Source of the DNA: Micrasema longulum
Lineage: Eukaryota > Arthropoda > Insecta > Trichoptera > Brachycentridae
Reading direction: 5' to 3'
Assembly (NCBI GenBank): GCA_022494885.1
Contig: JAGVSM010002435.1
Coordinates: 164,930-228,929 of the forward strand
Length of the DNA: 64,000 nt
Program-made: the position numbers and the translations under genes
The notes under the pieces: model-generated
The model's input: only the letters and a program-made list of their open reading frames with translations
Told to the model about the DNA's origin: nothing
Database searches by the model: none
Shown: positions 27,201-42,200 of the stretch, piece after piece
How positions within the stretch are numbered: position 1 is the stretch's first letter
Layout of the letters: each line of letters begins with the position of its first letter

Positions 27201-30200
27201 GCTTTCCACCGACCTGACTGAGAGCCTCCATCCTGGCCTTGAGCTGCTCTTCCATCTCAGGCAGGGCGGATAGTTGGGCCAGTTTCTGGGAGGAAAGCTC
27301 CAGTTTCTCTTCAATGGCAGCAATCTTTTCTTCTTGGAGCTAAAATAGACCAACAATAACTATTGAACCCCAATTTAACATATGTTTGAATAATATTATT
27401 TAAGATAAAGATTTATATATGTACAATATGCAGGTACATGATTTAATTTGCTAATGTGATTTTCCTTATCTTAGATTAAATTCAAATGAAACAGCTTAAT
27501 AAGGCAATTTTTAATGCAAAGTAAAGGTAAAGGATTATGATGTAATGATAATATTTCACAATTTTGACTATGATTTTCAGTTCCTTGTTTTAAATAAAAA
27601 CTATATTAAACATTTCATAAAATACTAATTTCATAAAAATCACTAATTTAAATCATATTTTGTAGCAAGAAGTTTCGTTGTCAACATGCGAAAATAGACT
27701 AACAAAACTTTTTAAAACAATGGAAAAATGCAAATATTATGAACTCTATTAAATAAAATATAACACAGCTTTGTGCCTTTTATAAATTACAAATAAAATA
27801 ATTATTTTACATACATCAATTCAGAAATCAAAAGATTAAAGTAAAATAAAGTAAACTGTGTGCATGTAAAAATAAATAAGTGGAACCCAATTTTATAGAG
27901 ATTCAGAATGCTCGCCAATTTATGTCTTATTTAATCAATATATGTGGTAAAACATGTTACAAGATAATCCCATGGATTCTTAATAATGATTTTAATCTGA
28001 TGCCCTGGCCACTTTTAATGAACGCCTGAAACATTATTATATATCCTTAGAACCCTAACATCCCATTCATTTTTGTTGAATTCCTTTTCTTCCCTGGATC
28101 TTCTTTCTTACCCGATCCCACATTTCTCAGCAAATAATGTGCGTAACAAAGGCATTTTTATTTTTTTAAATAAAAAATAAAAAATAATAATAATTTTTAT
28201 TAATAAATTTACATGTACAAGTTCTATCTGTCCCCTACAAAACAGCTGAATTTTGAAAATAAACAGGTATATGTATATATTTTTCAAGCACAAATTTTGG
28301 CAATTTTTTCGACCAGCCTGTTTTTCCGTTGGCTGGAAGACACTGCTTTTAGCAATACCGCCAAAGTGCATATATATTTTCTTGCTTGAAGTTTTAATAA
28401 ATAAAGGCCTATGTAATGTACATGCACAAATATATTAATGACTTGGAATAAACATTTCCATAATATTAACACTAGAAATAAAGAAAAGCTAGCTGTGCCC
28501 ACTAGACAGACTGCCAAGAATTGGTAATACTTTTCAAAGAAACTGTACAACAAAATGCTGCTTGTACAATAAAGTACCGATTAACATTCAAGCTTTGTCA
28601 ACAACCAAATATAAAAGTTTTGTTAAAAACAAGCTATTTAGACTATTATAAAATATTTAGAAAACAAAACAGCTTGGAATCAATTTATGTTTTTAGGCAT
28701 TAAATTGTAAATATGAATTTTATAATTATAATTCATCGACATTTGCAGGAGAAACTAAGAATCCTATGTGAAAAATAAATTAATATTGACTGTTAAGGAG
28801 TATTGGTTGTGATTTTAAAAATACCTTCAATTGCGCTTCTTTATGCTGGAGTTCTTGCTCGAGTTTCTCGTTGAGATCGTGCAGTGAAGTGGACTCCCGC
28901 TGGGCATTGAGATACCTCTTCTCCAGGGTTGCAATCCTCTCCTCCTGGTCCCCCTTCTGGGCCACGTTCTCCCGCAGGTCTCGCTGCAGCTTGCTGCACT
29001 GCTCCTGGCTCCGCAGCAGCTCCCTTTGCGCCTTGTTCAGGTTGTCCTCCAGCTCTCCCATCTTGGTGGAGAGCTCGGCCACCCGGCGCTGCCAGGAACT
29101 CAGCTCGCCCGACTGCGGAGTGAGGAAAGTTAGTACAATCCCATACATGATTGAAACTGACAATATTTTGAGCATATCTGCGACTAACTGATTTGATCCT
29201 CCAACAATTGTATAGATAAATATATCAAAACCGGAGAATATATATTTTTTAAAGGGATTATCAAAGTATAGACATTATACTTGGAACTGGGTTGTTTGAG
29301 GTCGTCATAGACTCACGGATATTCAAACCCAGCTCTATAACATAATAAAATAAAAATAATATAAAATATGTATTTAAAAATGCCCCTACAATAGAAATAT
29401 TCAGGTTAATCATAAGAATGAAAAAAAATAAATTATGTGCCGGGACAGTATTACTAAATAACAGGCCTATCATGAACTGATTTAAGTGATACGTAACAAT
29501 TAATAAAATACTAGATAAGAATAGATATAACTTTCATCATCAGTTTTTCCCTTTCCACACCAAGTGGTGCATAGGATACTGCAAAGGTAAACCAATATTG
29601 GATATCACATTTTAAAAAAATACTCCATCACTGTTGAGATAAATATCTACCTATACAATCAAAACAATGTAAAATACAGATAACGATTACAGTAAATAAA
29701 AATCATGCAAATAGACCACCCATCGGATAAAAACAAGAAACAAGGCCAACATTCAAACAAGATGCATCCACTAATTAGAAATAAAATACAATTGTGCTAG
29801 TTTGTAGTAAAATATCAATTAATTAGTGTAAAAACTTGAAAAAAACATATTATCAATATAAAAAAAGCTTCAAACTACAATTTTGTCAAAATTTGTTTTA
29901 ATGTGTTTTCAAACAAATGTGTGGGTCTTATACACACTCTGGTAAAAGGATTGCGCCAATACGTTTTTGCGGTTTAAATACTTTTGCTAGAATATGTATA
30001 ATACCCACGTAATTGGTTAAAAACATTGAAATAATAAAACCGCTTTTTCAATAATCGTGGTTTGAAGCCTTTGTCCTGAACAGTCAATATATACAGTATA
30101 CACCATTTATAAGAATGATGCAGCAGGTCAATACTCAATACTATACCCTACATAAAGATATTAATTATTGTTTTTTTTTTTATTGAAATATTTTGATTAA

Positions 30201-33200
30201 AAGAAGTTAATAGAAGTCTAACTAAACTGAATTGACCCGGCGGAAATGAAAAATTTCTATTTATAGGCGATGTGAAAATATTGTATGAAAAAGTCTGCAC
30301 ATGCAAAAGGTTACCAAAATTGAGCGAGAATGATCAGATTTCTCCTAAATTCAAAATGTTATGTAAGGCTCAAATGCCACCTAAATTATGTGGGAGAGAT
30401 TCTCCCATTAAAAATTTGTTGATTGAGATGATGCGATCAAAATAATAACATTATAGATTTCCTTTATCTATTGTACCCACTCATAACGTAAAATTATATT
30501 TTATATAAATATCTATTAACCCTTTACCCAAATTTACATAGGAATAAATTTGGGTAAACGGTTAGCGGGTTGTGGTCTCGTAGTTAGTGTCTCACGGATC
30601 AAAGGTCCGATGAATACTGAATTATTTAAAACTCATTAAAAATGGCCCCAAAATTGAAATTTTTGAGTAAATCATAAGAACGCAAATATTTCTTTTAAAA
30701 AAAAAACTCAAATGGAAGTGGGCATACCAAACAAGCGTGAAAAGTAAATAAGGAACTATTTTTTATATTTTTTTATCCCGTAATTTGTAAAAAAAAATGT
30801 TAAAATTAAACAAACTCCTCTAAATAATATTCCCATGAAACCTGAATACTATAGACCATATTTTTAAATGGTTATTTAATGAAGCTCAGGAAATTATACT
30901 AGGATTACAAGGTATATAAATTACGTACATATTAATAAATCGTCGTATTCCTGGCACAAGTTGGTAACTACATTTTTTTTAAAATTGATTCATAACTGGA
31001 ATCAAATAATCGTTATTTAAAAAGTAAATAAAAATACCTCGTATTTTATAAATACAAAAAATAATGTTCTATAACATTATTCTTGTGATGTTATTTAAAT
31101 TGTTGATTTGGGATGAGATTTTAACTTGGAAAGTGCAATATGTCACAATTAGTGAAATGTTATTTACCAACTTGTGCCAGAAACACGACGAAGCACAACT
31201 AAATGTTTCAATTAGAATGCAAGATCATGCAATTGTGTTAGTAGAAACAATAAATAAAGGCCCAAACCGAGATGATTATTTACACAACATAGTTGGTAAA
31301 TACAAAGTAATCAATATACAGACCTGTTTATCTACGGTGGACTGAAGTTCAGATATCTTCTTTTCAGAAATATTGTTGTTAGTGCCATTAACCTGTGTAG
31401 GGAGTGCTTCGTCAGACTGTAGAGGAAGGTAAACGGAAAACAGAAACAACAATTACACATGCACCTCACGCCACTCACTACTTTAGCTTGCCGAATACAT
31501 AAACAAAGACATTGAACGCATTGTAGGCCGACATTACACTCTATATATGGGTCAGGTAGTTTGGTAGTTTGGTAGTTTGGTTTCCAAATTCACCAGCTAC
31601 AATGTGTTAAAATGCAGTTCAAGATCAACGCTTCATCATTTCATTTCAAATATATTACAGCCTTTTTTAACAAAAGATAATTTTAATAACTCAATCTTAA
31701 TGATTATTAAAACATAATTGTGGCGTACGTAATGTTAATAAAATAAAATAATAAATCACCCCCTATTACCCTTTTTGATGTGGCTTCACTCGTAAAACAG
31801 TAGAAAATGTATGCCGACATATATTTATTTGATTAAAAATGTGTCTTGCATACATTGAAATACAAAGGGGTTATCCATAAACAATGTCACATGATTTTAG
31901 GCGTTTTTAATCGTTCATTTATTTCCGCACAAAATGTTTCTTTTTCTTTCTATCATATTACATCACACCTTAAACCCTTCTTTCCACAGAATATTTTTTC
32001 AAAACAATTCTTTTTTACTGTCATCCACAGCTCCAGAATAACGTCGACATAAATTTGACAAAATAAATACATTTAGTTACAAATCACGAAAAGGAATACT
32101 ATTTAACTTTCCTTTATCTTATAATGTGACATCGCAAATGGATAAACTCTAAAAGAACTGAAGATATTATTTAAAGCAAAAATAAAACAAAATTATTAGC
32201 AAACTGCATGTGCAATTATTTTTTTGATTAGATTTAATCTGTAATATGGAAACATTGTAACAATTATTATTTACAGTAGAGAATTTTTACAACAAGAATT
32301 TATTCTGGCGATGTATTTTGAAATAATGGTATTTATGGCTGAAATGGAAATGAAAAAAGTAAAAATCTAATAATTCTAAAAACTATCAACACATTGAAAT
32401 GCAAACTATTTTTTTTCTTCTAAACATACATTGCATGCAAATGACAACAAAAAAACAATCAATAAAGTAATAGAAATTCATGACAATTAATTAACATACT
32501 AAATAAATATTATTATTGTTCGTAGTGTGTGCAGATTATTTGGAATCATTGTCCCCAAGTGTGTATTGTACAGATGTATAATGAGAAATGATCGATTCAT
32601 GTTAATTGAGTTTTAGTAATGATAATCCTCTACTGTAAATTTTCAACACAATCTGTTAGCAATAATTTGTTCATCAGAAAATGTTTAATATGATTCGAAG
32701 CAATTAATTTGGTTGGTGCGCTAAATGATTGAACGTGCTCCCTTTTTGTTATTGTAATGGTGAATCAAACCCACACTCGCACCAGCACCCCGTGTTCACC
32801 CTGTGGTTGTTTCCAAAATGTATAGTATGAAGTAAATAACGAATAGTATCTTGCCATAAGTCTGGTAATTATCTCAGTTATTGTACAAACTTGTAAGGGA
32901 TAAAGTAATTCAAATAAGGGATGGTAGTAATACTAAAAAACTTGGGTTAAAAAAAATTGACAAAAAGATATTTACTGTAGCAAACCACAATGGTGATAAA
33001 TTTATAAGTTTCCTTTGAATAAAAAGGACGAAGATATTGAAAGCTTTATTTAAGTCCTTTAAATGTTTTGATAAATATCGCAATGCCCCGATGGCATCTA
33101 ATTTATTTGGCATTATTTTATTTGTGTTGATCTCGGTAGTAATAAAAATATTTTAATTAATTAATAAGTGAAAGTTCTTAAAGGAAGTTAGTAATTTATA

Positions 33201-36200
33201 ATAAGAAACAAAGGACCTTAAACTACAATGCGGATTAAACCATCTTGAGATCTTAGCTAAAATGAAATACCTACATGAACAATAATTTTGTTTTATGTAA
33301 TCAAGTAAATAATTCTCATTGACTGTTTTTTAACAAACCGACAGGTTATTTAGGAGAATAAAGCAGGATTTGATTGGTATGTCAGGTAAAAGGGGAGGAA
33401 ATCTCTTGCGTATGATGAGGCAGTTTAAGGTATATTATTTGTTTGAGATTCTTCCCACCTAGACGGCACTCACACTTTGGCGAGTGGAAACATTAAAATA
33501 CACAGGTTTGTCAATTTTATTTTTTATCACTTTGCGTGATGGCCATTTCATCTTACAAGGGCATTATCAAAACAATGTGTTGTTTTAAAAATAATTAACC
33601 ACTTAATCAATAAATAAATACTTTAAATCCTGCTAGGTGGGCACTTATTCCACAGAGCTCTTATCCCATCTGGCAAATAGTAGATTTTCTGCTTTATCCT
33701 TAATGACTGATGATATTAATTATTATTCCCTCACGGGAAGACTTATGGCAGTTACTCTTGCGATTATTGAGTTTGGTTGTGGGTTTTGTAAGTAAAGTAC
33801 CTTGGTGGGGGCGTAGTGTTCTCCGTTGGCGTCCAGGGTAGCAGGGGAAGTGGATCCTGGCTGGCCATTCTCCTTGGGTCGAGGGGACAGGCCTCCCAGG
33901 GCATCCGAACCATCCTGGCTATTGGGGACTAGTCCTCCAGTCTTATATTGTACAAGCTGCAAACACAATAACACGGTGATGCAACTAATAACATGTATTT
34001 TAGTTACCTGTCGTGTCCCGAATAAGAATGAAATAATTATTATTTATAATAAATAAATGCCAGAGTTAGGGTTCTTTCATATAAAGATATGCAACTGTTC
34101 CGATGAGAGAGGATGCTTACGCCTTATACGGAGAACTTAGTATGTACATAAAAATAAAACATGAAACAGGTGAATGCGAATGTTGCAATTTTGCAACTTT
34201 ACAGCAGAATAAAAAAAATAGGTCGCGAGGTAAGAGTAAAAAGGGAGGGTTTTAGGTCGTACACTAAAATAACAATAAAATAATTTCAGTGAAAAGGCTA
34301 TGCCTGTTTATTTTTTAGTAATTTGTCGAATGGTGGTTCTATTTTAAGTTATTTTCTAATTTGAGTAATCTATTCCTCTTTTTAGTTTTTATGGCAACTA
34401 TTAAAGAGGACCTTAGTTCGCACAGGTAGGATGTGGCAAATAAAATTATAAGGTAATTTAAAAGCTTCCCTCCCAAATTCCCAAAATTATGTTTATTTAA
34501 TGGCATTGAAATAAGACGAGGAATAAAAAGCAAATTAAATACAATAAAAAACATTGCTTTCGATAATGGTTACAAGTTAGATTTAATTGATACATATTTT
34601 TAAAAAAAGAACTAAAAATAAAATTTAGAAAAAAGTTACATTTAACATTGTTCTCAAAACTCTTCTAATTATAATAATAATTGGCGTAGAATCTTATACA
34701 TTAACTCATTTAGTAATAATATGGCTCATATTTTACCTAACAATATTCGACTAACATTTAATATTAATAATGATAACACAGGTGAAATTTTATCCAATTG
34801 TAAATTTAAGGATGTTAAATCTGATCATTGGGGAATTAATAAATTAACCACATATCTGTATTAGTAAAACTTCACGTAAATTTAAAATTAGAATTACATA
34901 ACCACAATTTTAATTATAAAACGGGTGTAGAAATTTTACATATTAATAAAAGTGGTATTCGTTTAGACAATCTAGAAAGATTAGAAATAAGTAAAGCTAT
35001 TAACCAAAAATTTACAATAATAAATATACATTAAATTTCACTTCAAACCCTCTTCAAAATATACTACTTATTCATATTATCTTCTTTCTCACTCTTTCTT
35101 TCATTCTTCTGTTCCTTTCGTATAATATTTTATAACATAAATAGAAACGCGAGTAATTCTAAGTTGGTTTAAGTCATGGTGATGAGGAAGTAAGATCAAA
35201 ACAGATCAGTCGACATATAACTAAAAATAAAATAATTTATGCAAATTTATAAACAAATAGTGTAAAATATATAATCACCGAAATAGATAAAAATAAGGGT
35301 CCTGGGGGTCGACAGATTTTTTTTATCCTGTAAAGGGGTCGCATGCTCAAAAGGGTTGAAAAACACTGACATAGATGATAAGTATAATCTCTCATTCATG
35401 CTGGATTTTGCATCTCTTTAAATGATACAAATCTATTAGAAACAATTATTTTAATATGGAAGCTAATTAGCTAGGTAAAGTGCATTTTCACGTAAGCATA
35501 AAGAAAACAAGTATACTTACTTCTTCTTTGGTAAGTGCTAATTCGTCTTCTAAACTAGTATTTCTTTCTAATGCGACTCGAAGCCTCTCTCGAACCTGAA
35601 AATAAATTATATTACATATTAAAATAACAACAACATTTAGTTCTAAAATTAAAATATCTTTAGAAAGTAAATTTATCGAAAATGATACCTCAGTATAAAC
35701 ATTTTGGATAGAATATTATGGAAAATACTAAATTATTATGAGAAATCATTATGATGGAATCGAACAGTTTTAATTTTTTTTTTACTATTAATAAAACATA
35801 TATATATTTACTCCCAGGAGTAATATTTGAGGCGGTACATAAAAGGAAAACATTTTTGTGACAATACATAATATCAGTTAATACAATCTAAAATAGTAAG
35901 GAAACATAATATTAGAAACATATGACACAGTATCAAACACTATTTATAGAAATTATGTTGATAACTATCACAATCAAAAAGATTCTAGCAATATTTTTTA
36001 ATTGCTACACTTTTGGATTTACTGATCGACTTTTCGTTTTTTAGTTCATCGGGCAGTATACTAAATTGGAAGTTTCCGTTGTTAAATATGCAATTTTCGG
36101 TATTATATTCAGTAAAAAATTACTGATAAAGATTTGTCTAATATGTATAGCATTTTCAAAGTTAAAATAATGTGTGGGGAACAATATTTTCGCATGGAAA

Positions 36201-39200
36201 ATTCGAGATTACAAAACTACTAATGCGAGTTTTGTTAAAAACAATTCAGAATTGCGGTCATAATGGTAAGAAATTAAAAAAAAGAGAAAATTATTAAAAA
36301 ATCATAATATTTGTTTCTTTATATTCAGAAACTAGGAATCGTCATTAAGGAAGTTCAGTGTTTAAAAATAAATAAATTATGTATCGTATTATCAGAAATG
36401 CGATTTTTTAAAGTTTTGTATTTTTGAAATTACTTCGCATGTGACGCTCAAGTTCTCTTCCCTTCTTCTCGGTAAGTTTTGCTGATTGGCCAGTTGAATG
36501 ACCGTAAACTGGAAACCTACCACAACTCTCTTATTATTGGTTGATTTGAAAGAACTAATAACGTCATTCAAAGTAGTTCGTTTTTATGATTTTTTATATA
36601 TTTTCAAGAAACTTTGCGGTACAAGTAAATTCTCTAATTTTTACCGTGCGTAAGAATATATATTTTTTAACTAATTTCCCGTAGGGCTGAACTTCCTCAT
36701 TTTATAAAAAAAAAAAAAAAAAAAAATAAGGTTTATAATTTGGTAAAAAGAGGATTGCATCCGCAGATTGATCTGAACTTAGTCAATCGAAATATTCTAA
36801 TATTTTAACGATTTTAACATTATTTTTTGAAAAATAATTCATTACAAAAACTATGAAGACCGGTTTTGGAACACCGTTTCTTGGTCATGGCGTAAAATAA
36901 AGTCGTATTTCAGGATAATCGTAAATCAGAACAGTTGTGTATCGAGAAACCGGTCACGGCCGGCATGAATATTTTATTTAGTGAGTTTGAATTACACTGC
37001 ATAATGTAAAAAACCACATCGAGTATTTAATGGTCCCCTGATCATACAAAAAAATACTTTACAAAAATTATGTAAATATAATTCAAAGCTTAGAGATAAA
37101 GCCAATAATTTCATATTGTTTATGATAACATTATTTCTAAAATCAATAACCACCGATCCTTAAAAAAATATCGAACGAGAATCGACGGCGCAAAAAATAA
37201 GCGATATTTTGTTGTTTTAAGTCATTCAATAGCAGACAAATGAATTCCGGAGCTACAAGACCGGAAAAGGGTCTCATATTTCAGCGTAATCGGTTTATTT
37301 GGCTTACATTAATTTCTGGGTGCTGTTGAATTAACCACACGTGGTCAATATTATACATATAAATGATAATTTACAAATCACACGGTGAAAAGTTAAGGGT
37401 AAGTAAGAACCGGTTTTGGTCTCGTGGGCTGTGCGAGCGATTTTATCATTTATTTTTAGAATTTAACGCATTATGAATTAACGTAAATTTTAAATTTTAT
37501 AGTCCTTCTTTCTCATTTACTCTTCGATGCGCCTGAACTACTGAGCTCAATTAAATTAAATATCCCAACTAGAAACCTCAGACAAAACTTACTCTTTCAT
37601 ATACCATAGAACTAACCATGGTTTTCATTCCCCTATGCCCAGAATTCTTAGGTCTGCCAACAAACAAACCAGTTTTGATTTCTTTGATAACAAGTTGTCT
37701 TCTTTCAAACGACCAGTGAATCAAATTCAATTGTAAACACCCCTCTCCCGCTTGCATTCCCATCAAATCTACTATATACCATTGTGTCTTTCGACTTTCC
37801 TTTATAATAATTTTCTATGCATAAATATGTCCTTAAAAATGCCCATTGGGCGTATATATAAATAAATAAATACAGGAACGGCATTTCCGATTTCATATTT
37901 TTTTATTGCATTTGCATATAACGCTAAGCGACTTTTCTTTTTTCTGTTACGATAATGTAGACTTTTGTATGACTTTTGTATTTTTTTCGGAAATTCTGCG
38001 TGTTTTCAGAGTTAAATATTTCATCCCCAAATATCATGGTATTATAAAATATTACTTCCACAAAGAATTTATAATTAATTTAACAAAGACTCGAGTGTAC
38101 CAATTTTTATTTATAATTTCATAGAAATGACAAAGAAATGATTTCTGAGATTCTATGAATTTAATAAGGCAGGTATTAAAATCGATTGCGCTTACTATTA
38201 CGCATAAAATTTCCAGGCGTTTGTATTGAAAATTATAATTCTTTAAAAGCGAGACATTATTACAAACGAAAAAGAGATGAAATAAAGAGTGCGTCGTTCC
38301 AACATCCTTTCTGTACACAAACTCCCAACAAGGGATCAACAAACGGCTGACGGAAAAAAAATATTTGTGGAAAAAGCGCGCGAATTCCGAATACGTCCCC
38401 CTTCTTTCAACGAATATTGTGTAGGCGCTTTTAACTATTTATTTGATGAAACATAATGAAAACATCATGGCGCAGTTACACATAAAATTAAAACACGAAA
38501 CACATGGGTCGTGGTAGTGATGCGGACTCAGGGATCATTGCCGCGATTACAATGGGAAGCTAAGGACGTCATCCTTCACCATGACGGTATAGTTGAAGAT
38601 AAATTCTCCCGAGCGATTGCGAAGATACACTACAAACCCCGCACCTTCAAGTTTTAGGTAGGTACATCGAAATGTAACAAGGGGACGCGTACGCCACGGT
38701 ACACATCTCTTTTCTCTCTTCAATCCGTGCCTCATGCCTGAGGATGGTGATTACGCCTGGCTCCAGGCATGCCTCGTCTGTGGACAGCCTCCCTCCATCT
38801 GGAACGGTCTTGTGCTCTTCTATAGGCATTCGTCAGTGATGGTTCTGATAATGCAGTGACTAGGCCGCTCCATCTTGTCGGTTGGCGTCCACGCGACCTT
38901 GTCCCTTTAACACTTCCCAGGAGGATAGTTTTCTCCAAACTATCGGAGTTCCCCCTGGAAATATGTCCAAAGAACTGCAGGATTCTATATGGATCTATTT
39001 TTCTGTACATATCGGTAGTTAAGCAGCTATATGCTTTCTATTCATTCACTTCTAACTTATATTTACAATCTGCATTACGTGATGGGTCAAATAGCCCGTA
39101 GAGTAATGCAAGTTACAATAGTCAAATAAATAAACATATTCTTATGTGTGCTCTAATAATAACGCAAATCTCCCAAAATATCAAACTAATAAACTTCAAT

Positions 39201-42200
39201 CTGTTTTCAATGCAGCAGCAAGGCTTATTACGGGAGTAAAAAAATATTCTCACATCTCACAACATCTTCGAGATTTGCACTGGTTAAAAAGCCCAGAGAG
39301 AATAAAATACAAGCTGTGCTGGACAGTATTCAAATCCCCTCATGAAATGGCTCCAAAATACCTATCGGACCTTTGTATTAGGGAAAATACATGACAAAGA
39401 AAATCTATTCTTAGGTCGTTCGGGAAAAGGAAAACTTGTCGAAATCCGGCGCTCCCCAAATACTAGATTTGGAGATCGTGCTTTTGCCGCCGCCGGCCCC
39501 TCTGCCTGGAACCAGTTGCCTTCAAAATTACGAATCATCGACAGTCCCAGTCAGTTCAGATCCCAACTAAAATCCCACTTCTTTAAACTATCATACCCTC
39601 AATTTTAAATCTGGAAATATAATGTATCACTTAAGTTTAGTTAGAACGTAAGTTTAGATATACAATTGTAAAGCGCCCTTGAGGTGATTTTTTACAAAAA
39701 ATGGCGCTATATAAATCAGCCAAATATTATTATTATTATTAATGTAAACATATTTATTTAATTTTACAATACATCTATATTACTTCAATTCCTTCATCTG
39801 TTGATGTTTGAAGTTAAAGAGCTTAAAGAGTTCAAATATGGGCACAATGGTGAATGTTACACAGTGTGTAAAGTGGCCACTTAAACCAGCCAATGACAGG
39901 TCATAAGCCCTGTAGATGCCTAGACATCTATATTGCCTTCTTTAAAATGTTATGCATTTTTTTTGCACCACAACAGGCCAGGCGGCCCAATTACTGTGGT
40001 GAATTACATCACAGAACACCCAGGTTTGAGAAAAATCATATATAAATTTTTGTGTTCTCTCCGGGAATCGAACCCGGAACCTTCCGTGTGTGAGTCAAGC
40101 ATTTTGACCACTACACCACGGAGGCCGCCATGTTCTTCATCTCTGTTGTAATATGTTAATGTTAACAGCTCCCCAGGGAGTTAAATCCAGTTCTTGTCTA
40201 CAAAAATTTGGACAAACTCAAAATATTTGTATTTTATCTTCAATTTTATCTACAAAGCAAAATGAAGTTTTCTGTATGAAAGATATAATATGCTTACATT
40301 TTTTTTTCTTAACATGCTCAATTACCGGTTACCGACGAAGAGTTAGTTTATACCGTCTAAATATATACCGATGAAGATAGCCGTTCATAATCGCGGCCCT
40401 GGTTCTATTTCACAAAAATAAGTGTATTCTTCATCCGCCCTGGACACAGAAAAAAATAATAAACCGGCCTATAAACTATAAACAAAATAATAAACATAAA
40501 AAAAGGAAATATTGTATGTCAGCGGCTGATGACTGATATTGTATTATGGTACCCACACAATAGCTCAGTGAGTAAATAACAATATGCGTCAAACAACTCG
40601 TCACTTGTCAAGTTTGTTTTTCAGCGGATCAAAATTGGTTCGTTGTGAAGTGAAGGGCTGGGGAGTTATATGCTAAATTACTCCATCCCCGCTACTCCAC
40701 AGTGGGTGCGGGGGTGAATCACGTGTGTTTGTACAGCCCTTTAGCAAATAATGCGGACACACGGATAAATAAATATATATAGTAAATAAAACAAGTGAAA
40801 GCGTCCCGACGTTAACCGATTTAATTGTTTTGTCAATAAACACGCAAAACAATATTCTTTGTATCAAACGATCATGTAATAATTTCATTCTGTTTAAATC
40901 AATACTTTTAACATTTTTAGGAAGTTCATGAATCACAGAATCACAAAAAAATAGTTTATCAACATATTAAATGTACAGTGAATTTTAACGATAACTTTTG
41001 ATTATTTTTTTAAGTGTGAACATAAAAATATATCTTAAATGTCGTTATTTAAATAATAAATTAAATTAAAGCCATTTATCAATTTAGATAAAAATATACA
41101 TTTTAATTGGTCGGGTGCATTTCTCTGTTCAAACGGATGAATATTACAGTTCTGCGTGTGAAATAGTACCCGAATCCTTAAAGAGTGTTTTTAACTCGAT
41201 GGCTACATTTATGTAAAAATCCTGAAAAGGGAAATCGAGTGGAAAAAGTCAGCCTCTTGCAGTTGGTTGGTTGGCGTGTACGCCAATCATACTTGAGGTC
41301 CGACGTTCGTTTCCCAGTAAGCATAAAATATTGGTTTTTAAAAGTGGTTTTACACTGAAGTATATCATTGTCATTGACTGGCACTCGACGCGTAAGAATG
41401 ATCACCTTGACTTGGATTAGGTATTCCGATGTACTGTCCTATGCTCTACCGGGTGCAGATAGGGTCACGATGAGTGCATTTCTTTTTAAACCCCGTGTTG
41501 AGCGGAAATATAATACGATAAGTAGAAACAATTAAAAATGATATTCGAAATAACAATACCCAAAAAATAATAAGGATAGTAAAAACATACATAAATCTTA
41601 AATAAAAAATATCCCCGAGTACAAATACAAAGAGAAAAGGATTTTAAGTGAATTATTAGTTTAAATTACAATTATTTTATTTTTTTTAAAGTGAAATAAA
41701 TTCAATTTAATAATGCATATTATATTCCGTGCAGTTTTGAGGTGCGGAAAATGGTACAATGAAACGTCGATTTTGTCTATTTTAGTTACGCACATTTTAA
41801 AAAGCGAAATGCAGTTGTCTTTTTTGCACAGTATCGGGGAGGCATCTGCAAGACAGTAATAGAAAAACAATGTTCAAATACCTAATTCCCTGTAACCGCA
41901 TATCCTCACAATTTACGTAATCCGAAACACAAAAATAATCATGCATATTTACATATCTAATTTTATCTAAATAGCATTTATTTAAATTATTAAATTGATA
42001 TAAAACATTTGATTGTGTTCATTGAATATAATAATACAAGAGTTTTTATTTAAATCTAGCAATAGCAAAGCATTGCCGGGCTCAGCTCGTTTGATTATAT
42101 TATGAATCTATTACAATTGTAACGAAGAAGTTCAGTGGATTCTTTATTTTTTAAACTTGTTAATAGACTATTAAACTAAGCCAACATATTTTTATATACT

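Larger units (their letters stand above)
29113..31323. other. liprin-alpha intron, 2.2 kb
   Basis: Contains SINE family B copies 5 and 6 and a family C tail. A 13-bp inverted pair gttatttaccaac / gttggtaaata at about 31157 and 31292 was noted. The rest is unassigned. Confidence 0.7.
33957..35520. other. liprin-alpha intron, 1.6 kb
   Basis: Contains the Penelope-like C-terminal fragment (34868-35034) with a motif behind it (35172-35215), and a hAT-like end (35303-35371). Confidence 0.7.

Noticed and set aside
28871..29191. Plus-strand ORFs over exon 6
   Set aside because: Shadows of the coiled-coil exon; Ser/Pro-rich with no family resemblance.
31064..31345. Plus-strand ORF of 93 codons
   Set aside because: Overlaps the end of liprin exon 5 antisense, no motif; ordinary AT-rich chance ORF.
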